The notes beneath the pieces were generated by a model that was not told where the DNA came from, made no database searches, and saw nothing but the letters and a program-made list of their open reading frames with translations. This document shows positions 41,911 to 48,943 of a stretch of DNA of 64,000 nt, in pieces. Origin of the DNA: Halosimplex pelagicum (GTDB lineage Archaea > Halobacteriota > Halobacteria > Halobacteriales > Haloarculaceae); NCBI RefSeq assembly GCF_013415905.1, contig NZ_CP058909.1, positions 5,022,001-5,086,000 on the forward strand. The letters run 5' to 3'. The position numbers and the translations under genes were made by a program. Numbering within the stretch: position 1 is the first letter of the stretch; each line of letters opens with the position of its first letter.

Positions 41911-42062
41911 AGCTGGACCCTCGGCTGGCCACCTCATATCTCTGTCGGCATCTCACCGTCGTCCCGTCCGGCGCATCCGCGGGCGCCCGACCGCCGGGCC
42001 GTCCCGCCCGCCGCGCCCGCTCGGCGGCGAAGCCGAGGTCGGCGACCGCCGTCGAGGCCCGG

Positions 42063-43004
42063 TCAGCGACCGCCGTCGAGGTCCGCGGCCAGCGACTCGA
42101 CCTCTCCGCGGCTCGCGGTCGTCATCGCGCCGGGGATCGTCCGCGCCAGCGTCGCGCTCGCGACGCCGTAGGTCAGCGCCTCGCTCGCGCCCGCCCCCGA
42201 GAGCACCCGTTCGAGGAAGGCGCCGGTGAACGCCTCGTGCTGGCCCGCCGGGTCGACCGCGTCGACCTCGATCCCGTCCTGCTCGTGGATCACGCCGTCG
42301 CTGCAGACCAGCGCCCCGCGTTCGCTCCGCGTGATCACGACCGTGTCGAACGACCGTTTGGAGGCGATGGCGTGGGCGAACTTCCGGGGTTCGTCGGTCC
42401 GGTCGAATATCGCCCGGGCCTGGTCCTCATTGGCTATCAGCACGTCGACGGCGTCGAACACCCCGTCCATCGTCTCACGGGCCGCCTCGACCGACCAGAG
42501 ACCGGGCTGGAAGTCCAGGTCCATCGCGACGAGGCCGTTGCCCGCCGCCCGGAGGACCGCCTCGGCGGTCTCGACGATGTCGCCCGACAGCGAGAGCGTG
42601 CTCCCGGCGACGAAGGTGGCGTCGGCGCGCTGGACCCGGTCCATCGGCAACTCGCCGGGCGTCACCGACGCCGCGGCGGCCCGATCCCGGTCCTGGAGCA
42701 GCCGGTCCGCCCGCGGCGTCGGCCCCTGCTCGGCGAACTGGAGGCCCTGCCGGCCCTCCTCGGCCCAGGCGATCTCCGTGTCGACGCCGTGGGCGTGCAG
42801 CGTCCGCTCGACCCGCCGGCCCAGCGGCGAGTCCGGCAGTTTCGACAGCCACGTCGCGTCGGTCCCCATCGCGCTGGCCGCCGCCGCGACGTTGCTCTCC
42901 GTGCCCGATACCCGCATCCGCACGTCCTCGGCGGTCTCCAGCCGTTCCTCGCCGACCGGCGACAGCCGCAACGAGGTCTCGCCGAACGTCACCAGCTCTG
43001 TCAT
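42063..43004 (-). CDS. PfkB-family sugar kinase, KDG-kinase-like
   Basis: A 313-residue PfkB kinase. The N-terminal block MTELVTFGETSLRLSPVG and the GTESNVAAAASAMG (near 34) are close to haloarchaeal 2-keto-3-deoxygluconate kinases, which feed the semi-phosphorylative Entner-Doudoroff path. The C-terminal catalytic block, normally GAGDAF, reads DPAGQHEAFTG (251-261): the catalytic Asp is replaced by Glu257 and the anion-hole glycines by Gln and His. Activity is therefore uncertain. It lies 82 bases from the palindromic repeat region and has a TATA-like GGTTTAGTT (43027-43035) about 27 bases upstream. Confidence 0.78.
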   Translation of the reverse strand: MTELVTFGETSLRLSPVGEERLETAEDVRMRVSGTESNVAAAASAMGTDATWLSKLPDSPLGRRVERTLHAHGVDTEIAWAEEGRQGLQFAEQGPTPRADRLLQDRDRAAAASVTPGELPMDRVQRADATFVAGSTLSLSGDIVETAEAVLRAAGNGLVAMDLDFQPGLWSVEAARETMDGVFDAVDVLIANEDQARAIFDRTDEPRKFAHAIASKRSFDTVVITRSERGALVCSDGVIHEQDGIEVDAVDPAGQHEAFTGAFLERVLSGAGASEALTYGVASATLARTIPGAMTTASRGEVESLAADLDGGR

Positions 43005-43037
43005 ACCCCTCCGATCGGTAGCATCCGGTTTAGTTCA

Positions 43038-43084
43038 TTTGGCGTTCGCCGGTGTTCGTGTTTTGGCGTTCGCCGGTGTTCGTG
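43038..43084. repeat. 23-bp direct repeat
   Basis: The same 23 bases, beginning TTTGGCGTTCGCC, occur at 43038-43060 and 43062-43084, near the kinase start codon. The first copy overlaps the predicted promoter region of the kinase gene. Confidence 0.85.
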
Positions 43085-43156
43085 TCCGTGCGACGGTGGG
43101 GGTGGACAGCGATCCATCGTGTGCGAGAGCGACCGCGAACAGCTACTCGACCGTGA

Positions 43157-43241
43157 CCGCGAACGGCGTGAAAGCCCCTCGAACAGTGACCGCTACCGCG
43201 ACCGCTCTCGTGATCGGAACCGCGAACGGCGTGAAAGCCCC
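43157..43241. repeat. 22-bp direct repeat
   Basis: Identical 22-base copies lie at 43157-43178 and 43220-43241 and begin CCGCGAACGGCG. The second copy runs into the left arm of the first palindromic element. Confidence 0.85.
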
Positions 43242-43340
43242 CGGCCGCTCGTACCGCCGCGACTCGCTGCGCGCTTCGCTCACTGCGTTCGCTGCAGTGC
43301 TTACTTCGCCGGGGCGGCAACGAGCGGCCGGCCCCTTTCA
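43232..43340. repeat. palindromic repeat element, copy 1
   Basis: A 109-bp element whose 20-base ends (43232-43251 and 43321-43340) are inverted repeats of each other except at three positions near the outer end (CCC against GGG). The outer sequence is TGAAAG on both sides. The interior is GC-rich with no ORF. It matches copy 2 in size and outline but in opposite orientation, and the inner stem bases differ while pairing is kept. Confidence 0.75.
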
Positions 43341-43384
43341 TTCCCACCCGTGTCGGCTGGCCGGTCAGTCTGTGTGGGCGGGAA

Positions 43385-43487
43385 TGAAAGGGGCGACCGC
43401 CTCGACGAAGCCCGGGGAAGCAAGCACCGCAGGGCGAAGCCCGAGGAGCGCAGCGAGCCGCGCGAGTCGAGGCGGTCGGGGCTTTCA
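43385..43487. repeat. palindromic repeat element, copy 2
   Basis: A 103-bp element with 22-base inverted ends (43385-43406 and 43466-43487), mismatched only at the same three outer positions as copy 1. The stem reads GACCGCCTCGAC where copy 1 reads CGGCCGCTCG. The two elements also face each other through a longer inverted repeat (43332-43349 with 43376-43393). It resembles dispersed palindromic repeats I recall from haloarchaeal genomes. Confidence 0.75.
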
Positions 43488-43585
43488 CGCTGTTTGCGGT
43501 CGCGGTCGAGTGAGGGTTTCGGTCGCGCAAAAGCGATCGTTGGGCCGAGCCCCACACCACCACGAATCGCCGCAGAGACAGCCAC

Positions 43586-45781
43586 TCAGTCCCGTCGGCC
43601 GCCGTGGCCGGGGTAGTCGCGCTCGAAGCGGGCCTCGATCTCGTCGCGGTCGAACTCGACGACGACAGGGCGGCCGTGGGGGCAGGCCCACGGGTTCTCG
43701 CAGTCGTCGAGCCGTTCGAGGAGGTCCGTCACCGACCCCTCGGTCAGCGAGGTGTTGCCGGTGATCGAGGGGTAACAGGCGAGGTCCGACAGCAGCTCGT
43801 CGGCGGCGGCCTCGACGGTCTCGGCGGCCGACCCCTCGCCGTCGACGAACGCCGCCAGCGCGTCCCGCAACAGGTCGGGGTCGGCCGTGTCGGCCACCAG
43901 CGAGGGGACCGTGCGCACTTCGACCGTCCGGTCGTCGACGCGCTCGGCGCGAAAGCCCAGCGTCGACAGCGCCTCGCCGTAGGTCTCGAACAGCTCGGCC
44001 TCGCGGGCCGTCAGCGAGAGTTCGACGGGCTGGGCGAGCGCCTGCGTCGTCGTCTCGCCGGCGAACTCGGCGCGCAGCCGCTCGTAGTTGATCCGCTCGT
44101 CGGCCGCGTGCTGGTCGACCATGACCAGCCCGTCGTCGGTCTCGGCGAGGACGTACGTCCCGTGGAGCTGGCCCAGCACCCGCATCGACGGGAGCGAATC
44201 GAACGCCGACGCCTCGTCGGCGGCCGCCTCGACCGACTCCCCGTCGCCGAGTCGCGCCTGGTCGTGGCCGCCGGCGAACTTGCGGCCGCGGTCGTCCCTG
44301 TCGCCCGCTGCCGTCGAGTCGAGCGGCGCCGGATCGGCCGACGGTTCGACCTCGGGCGAGTCCGGTGTCGACCCGCTGTCAGCGGCGGGCTCCGAGGTCG
44401 CCCCGTCGTCGACCGAGCCCGCGGCCGCGTCCCCGTCGTCCGCCGCGGTCCTCGCGTTCGCACCCGCGTCCGCAGCGGTCGCGCCCTCGCCGCCGTCGGC
44501 GCCGGATTCCCTCGACGGATCCGCTTCCGACGCGGGCGTCGAACGGGGCGACGGCGCCGACGGGTCCGAGGAGAACGTCGGCCCGGTCGTCGAAGCGGTG
44601 GTCGTGTCGGCCGGTCCGGTCGCACCCGGCGACTCGTCGTCCGCCGGTTCGTCGGCAGGACCGCCGTCTGCTTCGTCGTCGTTGTCACCGCGTTCGGGCG
44701 CGATCTCGGCCTGCTCGGGCGCGGACTTGCCGCGGGGGGCGCCGCTGCGGAGCAAGCCCTCGTCGAGCAGCGCCGACTCGACGGCCGTCTCGATCTGCTC
44801 GCGGACGCCCTCCTCGTCGGCGAAGCGGACCTCCAGTTTGCGCGGGTGGACGTTCACGTCCACGTCGCCGGCGGGCACGTCGAGGAAGAGGACGGCGAAG
44901 GGGTACCGGTCCGGCGCGAGCTGGTGGCCGTAGGCCTCGATGACGGCGTCGCGCACGGCGCCGGCGGTCACGTACCGGCCGTTGACGTACGTCGACAGGT
45001 ACTCCCGGGTGCTCCGGGTGGTCTCGGGGTGGCTCACGAGTCCGGACACCCCGTCGAGGGGGCCGTCGGGCAGGGCAGCGGCGTCTACCTCGACTGGGAC
45101 CATCGACTCGGCCACGTCGCGGCCGTAGACGGACATGACGGCCTCGCGGCGGTCGCCCTGTCCCGTCGTGGCGAACGTCTCGCGGCCGTCGTGGGTCAGC
45201 GAGACGGCGATGTCGGGGTTCGCGAGCGCGTAGCTCGTGACGACGGTGTTGACGTGGGCGAACTCCGTGCCGTCCTGCTTGAGGTACTTCCGGCGGGCGG
45301 GGACGTTGAAAAAGAGGTCGTCGACCTCGATCGTCGTGCCCTCGGGGCAGCCCGCCGGTTCGACGCTCGTCACCTCGCCGCCCTCGACGGTGAGTTTCGT
45401 GCCGCGGGCGTCGTCCACGTCGCGGTCGCTCCGCGGACGGGTCGTGATCGTCAGCCGCGAGACGGCGCCGACGGCGTGCAGCGCCTCGCCGCGGAAGCCC
45501 AGGGTCCCGACGCCCGATTCGAGGTCGTCGATGTCGCGGATCTTCGAGGTGGTGTGTTCCTCGACGGCGCGGGTGACCTCCGCCTCGGTCATGCCGATGC
45601 CGTCGTCGGCGACGGTGATGCCGTCCTTGCCGCCGCGCTCGACGGTCACCTCGACGCGGGTTGCGTCGGCGTCGAGGCTGTTCTCGACGAGTTCCTTCAC
45701 GACCGACGAGGGGCGCTCGACCACCTCGCCCGCGGCGATGCGCTCGACGGTCGCGTCGTCGAGCCGGCGTATGTCGACCAT
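43586..45781 (-). CDS. mutL: DNA mismatch repair protein MutL
   Basis: A 731-residue MutL. The N-terminal GHKL ATPase is intact: VKELVENSLDADA, VADDGIGM, HTTSKI and LGFRGEALHA. The C-terminal domain carries the metal endonuclease motif DQHAADERINYE (DQHAX2EX4E), expected in organisms without MutH, and a C-terminal GRPVV block. A disordered acidic linker of about 200 residues (roughly 340-540) separates the domains, longer than in bacterial MutL. I chose the ATG at 45781 (MVDIRRL), two codons after a GTG. mutS is not in the window. Confidence 0.95.
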   Translation of the reverse strand: MVDIRRLDDATVERIAAGEVVERPSSVVKELVENSLDADATRVEVTVERGGKDGITVADDGIGMTEAEVTRAVEEHTTSKIRDIDDLESGVGTLGFRGEALHAVGAVSRLTITTRPRSDRDVDDARGTKLTVEGGEVTSVEPAGCPEGTTIEVDDLFFNVPARRKYLKQDGTEFAHVNTVVTSYALANPDIAVSLTHDGRETFATTGQGDRREAVMSVYGRDVAESMVPVEVDAAALPDGPLDGVSGLVSHPETTRSTREYLSTYVNGRYVTAGAVRDAVIEAYGHQLAPDRYPFAVLFLDVPAGDVDVNVHPRKLEVRFADEEGVREQIETAVESALLDEGLLRSGAPRGKSAPEQAEIAPERGDNDDEADGGPADEPADDESPGATGPADTTTASTTGPTFSSDPSAPSPRSTPASEADPSRESGADGGEGATAADAGANARTAADDGDAAAGSVDDGATSEPAADSGSTPDSPEVEPSADPAPLDSTAAGDRDDRGRKFAGGHDQARLGDGESVEAAADEASAFDSLPSMRVLGQLHGTYVLAETDDGLVMVDQHAADERINYERLRAEFAGETTTQALAQPVELSLTAREAELFETYGEALSTLGFRAERVDDRTVEVRTVPSLVADTADPDLLRDALAAFVDGEGSAAETVEAAADELLSDLACYPSITGNTSLTEGSVTDLLERLDDCENPWACPHGRPVVVEFDRDEIEARFERDYPGHGGRRD

Positions 45782-45879
45782 CACCACCCCGTCCGGGCGG
45801 CGCCCTCAAAACAGTCCCGGAGCGTCGGCCGCGGTCGCGTCGCCTGTGGCCGCACCGGTAGTCCGACCCCGGACCACGG

Positions 45880-46326
45880 TCACTCCCCGTCGGGGCCCTC
45901 GGTCTCGGCGGTCCACTCGGCGGCCTCGTGGTTGGTCACCGCCCGCTCGACGGCGGCTTCCAGCGACTTGAAGTGCATCTCCTCGACGGCGCCGTCGGGC
46001 GTGTACCAGCAGAAGTCGTCGTGTTCCTCGCCCAGGTCCACGTCACGGCTGCGGGCCTGGACGCGGTACAGCACCGCGTACACCGGCTCGTCGCCGCTGC
46101 CCCAGATGTCGGTCACCGTCTTGACCGGCTCCTCGACGGTCGTGTGGAGCCCGACCCGCTCGTAGAGCGTCCGCCGGAGCGCCGCTTCCGGGTCCGCCTC
46201 CGCTTCGATCCGTCCCCCCGGAAACGTCCACGGACGCAGACCACTCGTCACGAGCAACACGTCACCGCGCGGGCCGAAGACGATCCCCCGCTGGGTCACG
46301 TGCCCCCTGAAGTACGACTCGCCCAT
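45880..46326 (-). CDS. NUDIX hydrolase domain protein
   Basis: A 148-residue NUDIX-fold protein. The box region is WTFPGGRIEAEADPEAALRRTLYERVGL (near 32-58): GG, the first Glu, the Arg and the GL end are present, but the REUxEE core reads RTLYER, so two of the metal-binding Glu positions are changed. Hydrolysis of nucleotide substrates is therefore doubtful. A C-terminal part of beta strands and an acidic tail follow. Confidence 0.78.
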   Translation of the reverse strand: MGESYFRGHVTQRGIVFGPRGDVLLVTSGLRPWTFPGGRIEAEADPEAALRRTLYERVGLHTTVEEPVKTVTDIWGSGDEPVYAVLYRVQARSRDVDLGEEHDDFCWYTPDGAVEEMHFKSLEAAVERAVTNHEAAEWTAETEGPDGE

Positions 46327-46560
46327 GGTAGTGGGAATCTGGTCGTATCACCGTCAACGTTTCCCTCCGGACTATCGCCGCCGCGAACCGTCTGCCACAC
46401 TACCGCCGTCTTCGGCGCCGAACGGCACCTTCGAAGTTCGATAACTATTCGTATACTTTTGAGGAAAGATACATCATCAGACAGTATCGCTGGTGGGTAA
46501 CCTCGCGGTGGACGGGTCGGTGACCAAAACCCATACGTCGGTCCGCTCGGAGGGTCGGCT
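46327..46560. promoter_or_regulatory. divergent intergenic region before the oxidoreductase
   Basis: This 234-base gap separates the NUDIX gene and the oxidoreductase and should hold both promoters. AT-rich sequence (ATAACTATTCG and TATACTTTTGAGG, about 46440-46465) is concentrated in the middle. No clear palindromic operator was found. Confidence 0.45.
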
Positions 46561-47652
46561 ATGGACGACGACGCCCCCCACATGGACATCGGACTCGTCG
46601 GGCTCGGCGAGCACGGGGAGACTCACGCGGAGTTCCTGGAGGAGCTGGACCACACGGTCCACGCGGTGGACCTGGACCCGCGGGCGAAAGAGCGCTTTCG
46701 CGACCGCTACGACGCGACGATGTACGAGGGGCTGGACGAGCTGTACGCGGCGGGCATCGACGCCGCGATCATCTCGACGCCGAACAAGTTCCACGAGACG
46801 GCGGCGCTGAAGGCCTTCGACGCCGGGCTGGACGTGCTGGTCGAGAAGCCGCTGGCCCACGACCTGTCGAGCGCCGAGCGCATCGTCGAGCGCGCCGAGG
46901 AGACCGATAGCATCTGCATGTGCGGCTACTTCCACCGCTTTCGCAACCGCTGTCGGCTGGCGAAGGCCTACGTCGAGAGCGGGCGGCTGGGGGAGGTCAC
47001 GCACGTCGACGCCCGCTACATGCGCAGGCGCGGCGTCCCCGGGCTGGGCACGTGGTACACCTCCCGGGAGATCGCGGGCGGCGGCGCGCTCATCGACGTG
47101 GGGTCGTTCGTCGTCGATCTGGTACTCGACTTCTACGACTGGCCGGAGCTGGAGGAGGTGATCGCGACCACCCGCTCGGACTTCGGCGACCGCGAGGACT
47201 ACGCCTACCTCGAGATGTGGGGCGAGGACGACGAGGCGAAGATGTACGACGTGGAGGACTCGGTGACCGCCTTCTGCGAGTTTGAGGGCGGCCGGACGGC
47301 CCACCTCGAAGTCGCGTGGGCCGCCAACGCCCGTCGGCGCCACGAGTACAACATCCGCGGCACCGAGGCCGGGGTCTCGCTGGACATCACGACGCCGCTG
47401 GAGTCGGTCGACCCGTCGGGTCGCAACCACCGCGACTTCCGGCTGTACGAGGCGCGCAGCGACGTGGTCGACCACTACGTCGACAGCGAGCTCGTCCCGC
47501 CCGCGAACGACCCGTTTCGGGACGAACTCGCGACCTTCCTCGCGGCCGTCGAGACCGGCGAGTCGCCCGACCGCTGCACCGCCGAGGAGGCGCTCGCGGT
47601 CCAGCGCGTCCTCGACCGGATCTACGAGGCCGCCGACGGCGGCCGGGTCTGA
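46561..47652 (+). CDS. Gfo/Idh/MocA-family oxidoreductase
   Basis: A 363-residue NAD(P)-dependent sugar oxidoreductase. The Rossmann start is IGLVGLGEHGETHAEFL; the EKPLA motif (near 100, VEKPLAHDLSSAERIVERA) marks the cofactor site; the C-terminal GFO_IDH_MocA domain follows. It heads the sugar locus and may oxidise a pentose or related sugar; it does not resemble Haloferax XacA closely in my memory, so the substrate is open. A second ATG at 46582 (MDIGLVG) could be the true start. Confidence 0.85.
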   Translation: MDDDAPHMDIGLVGLGEHGETHAEFLEELDHTVHAVDLDPRAKERFRDRYDATMYEGLDELYAAGIDAAIISTPNKFHETAALKAFDAGLDVLVEKPLAHDLSSAERIVERAEETDSICMCGYFHRFRNRCRLAKAYVESGRLGEVTHVDARYMRRRGVPGLGTWYTSREIAGGGALIDVGSFVVDLVLDFYDWPELEEVIATTRSDFGDREDYAYLEMWGEDDEAKMYDVEDSVTAFCEFEGGRTAHLEVAWAANARRRHEYNIRGTEAGVSLDITTPLESVDPSGRNHRDFRLYEARSDVVDHYVDSELVPPANDPFRDELATFLAAVETGESPDRCTAEEALAVQRVLDRIYEAADGGRV

Positions 47653-47734
47653 AGTCGGCCCCGGTACCGCGCGCGACGGCGCCGACGACCCGGCGGCGGG
47701 ACACGGTTAAGTGTCGACCGGGACAGTGGGGGAC

Positions 47735-48529
47735 ATGAACGACGGTGACACCGGACGGGGCGGGGACCGGATCGCCTCGGTCGGCACGGCGTTTCGGATC
47801 CTCGAGGCGGTACGCGAGCGCGACAGCGTCGGCGTGACGGAGCTCGCCGAGGCGCTCGACCTCCCGAAGAGCACCGTCCACCACTACCTCGCGACGCTGG
47901 CCGACGACGGCTACCTCGCCGCCGAAGACGGCCGCTACCGGCTCGGCCTCGGGCTGTTCACGCTCGGCGCGACCGCGCGGACGGGCGAGCGGCTCTTCCA
48001 CGTGGCCAAGCCGAACGTCGACCGACTGGCCGAGGCGACGGGCGAGCAGGCGCGGCTGATCGTCGTCCGCGACGGCCGCGCGATCACCCTCTACCAGGCG
48101 ACCGGCGACGCGGTCGACGACCCGCCGACCTACGCCGGCACCGTCGAGGACCTCCACTGCACGGCCGCGGGGAAGGCCTACCTCGCCGAACTGCCCGACG
48201 AGCGCCTCGAGGAGTTCCTCACCGAGGAGCCGCTGCCCCGGCGGACCGCGAACACCATCACCGACCCCGACGAGCTGCGTGCCGCTCTCTCGACCATCCG
48301 CGAGCGCGGCATCGCGTTCGACGACGAGGAGCGCGACGAGGGCGTCCGCTGCGTCGCCTCGGCTGTCTCCGACCGCTCGGGCGAGCTGCTCGGCGCGATC
48401 AGCGTCTCCGCCCCCCTCGACCGCATGCCCGACGAGCGGTTCCGCTCGGAGATCCCCTCGCGGCTCCACAACGTCGTCGGCGTCGTCGAGTTCAACACCA
48501 CCTACTCCGAGTGGTCCGACGCGCTGTGA
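47735..48529 (+). CDS. IclR-family transcription regulator
   Basis: A 264-residue regulator: N-terminal winged helix (SVGTAFRILEAVRERDSVGVTELAEALDLPKSTVHHYLATL) and C-terminal IclR effector domain (DLHCTAAGKAYLAELP, AFDDEERDEGVRCVASAV, AISVSAPLDRM). Haloarchaeal IclR proteins often control sugar genes, including the xylose/arabinose activator XacR. It follows the oxidoreductase by 82 bases with its own TATA-like GGTTAAG (47705-47711), 27 bases before the ATG at 47735. An upstream GTG is less likely. Confidence 0.9.
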   Translation: MNDGDTGRGGDRIASVGTAFRILEAVRERDSVGVTELAEALDLPKSTVHHYLATLADDGYLAAEDGRYRLGLGLFTLGATARTGERLFHVAKPNVDRLAEATGEQARLIVVRDGRAITLYQATGDAVDDPPTYAGTVEDLHCTAAGKAYLAELPDERLEEFLTEEPLPRRTANTITDPDELRAALSTIRERGIAFDDEERDEGVRCVASAVSDRSGELLGAISVSAPLDRMPDERFRSEIPSRLHNVVGVVEFNTTYSEWSDAL

Positions 48530-48943
48530 CCGCCGATCCCGCGACCGTCGACGACCGATCGGGACGCCATTCGACGATCGTATCGCGTTTCTATGTATAC
48601 TCGAAAACTGTTACTTTTGTTCGGTTCGGGCCGTCGGCGCCGCTCCGGGTCGGGTCGTCGCGGCGGCGTCGAAAGAGGGGAGAGACGCAAGTGTGGCAGG
48701 CGATCCGTGACGCATGGTTGTGCTTCCGAGCGACGTGTGGGGATGTCGTCCTACGGGGGGACGTAGGAGTCGTTCGGTCTGACAGTGGTCGACTACGCGC
48801 CTGCCGTCAGACAGTCGAATCGGCCATCACTTATATTTTTCCTAGATTAAATTATATGTAGAGCCGTATGCGGGAGCGAGACCAGATATTAGTAAGACAG
48901 ATTCCATAATTGTTTTGTATAGTGTTTACTATGTGCGTGGCGT
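48530..48943. other. 414-bp AT-rich intergenic region
   Basis: No gene is supported. The second half (from about 48820) is unusually rich in AT, including TTATATTTTTCC, TAGATTAAATTATATG and TTGTTTTGTATAG. The last of these (about 48911-48922) is at the -27 place for the glycosidase ATG at 48944, so it is the likely TATA box; the rest may contain binding sites for the adjacent regulator. Confidence 0.5.

Larger units (their letters stand above)
43005..43585. other. 581-bp repeat-rich intergenic region
   Basis: Between the kinase and mutL there is no supportable gene. It holds a 24-bp-period direct repeat (43038-43084), a 22-bp direct repeat (43157-43178 and 43220-43241) and two palindromic elements of about 105 bp. 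Long ORFs called here on both strands are Arg/Ser/Cys-rich shadows. Confidence 0.85.

Noticed and set aside
43332..43393. Rho-independent-type terminator between kinase and mutL
   Set aside because: The hairpin is part of the larger palindromic elements, lacks a T-run, and the flanking genes are both leftward, so a simple terminator does not explain it.
42226..43764. Long plus-strand ORFs over the kinase and the repeat region
   Set aside because: Ser/Arg/Thr-rich, antisense to the kinase, then reading through palindromic repeats and the end of mutL.
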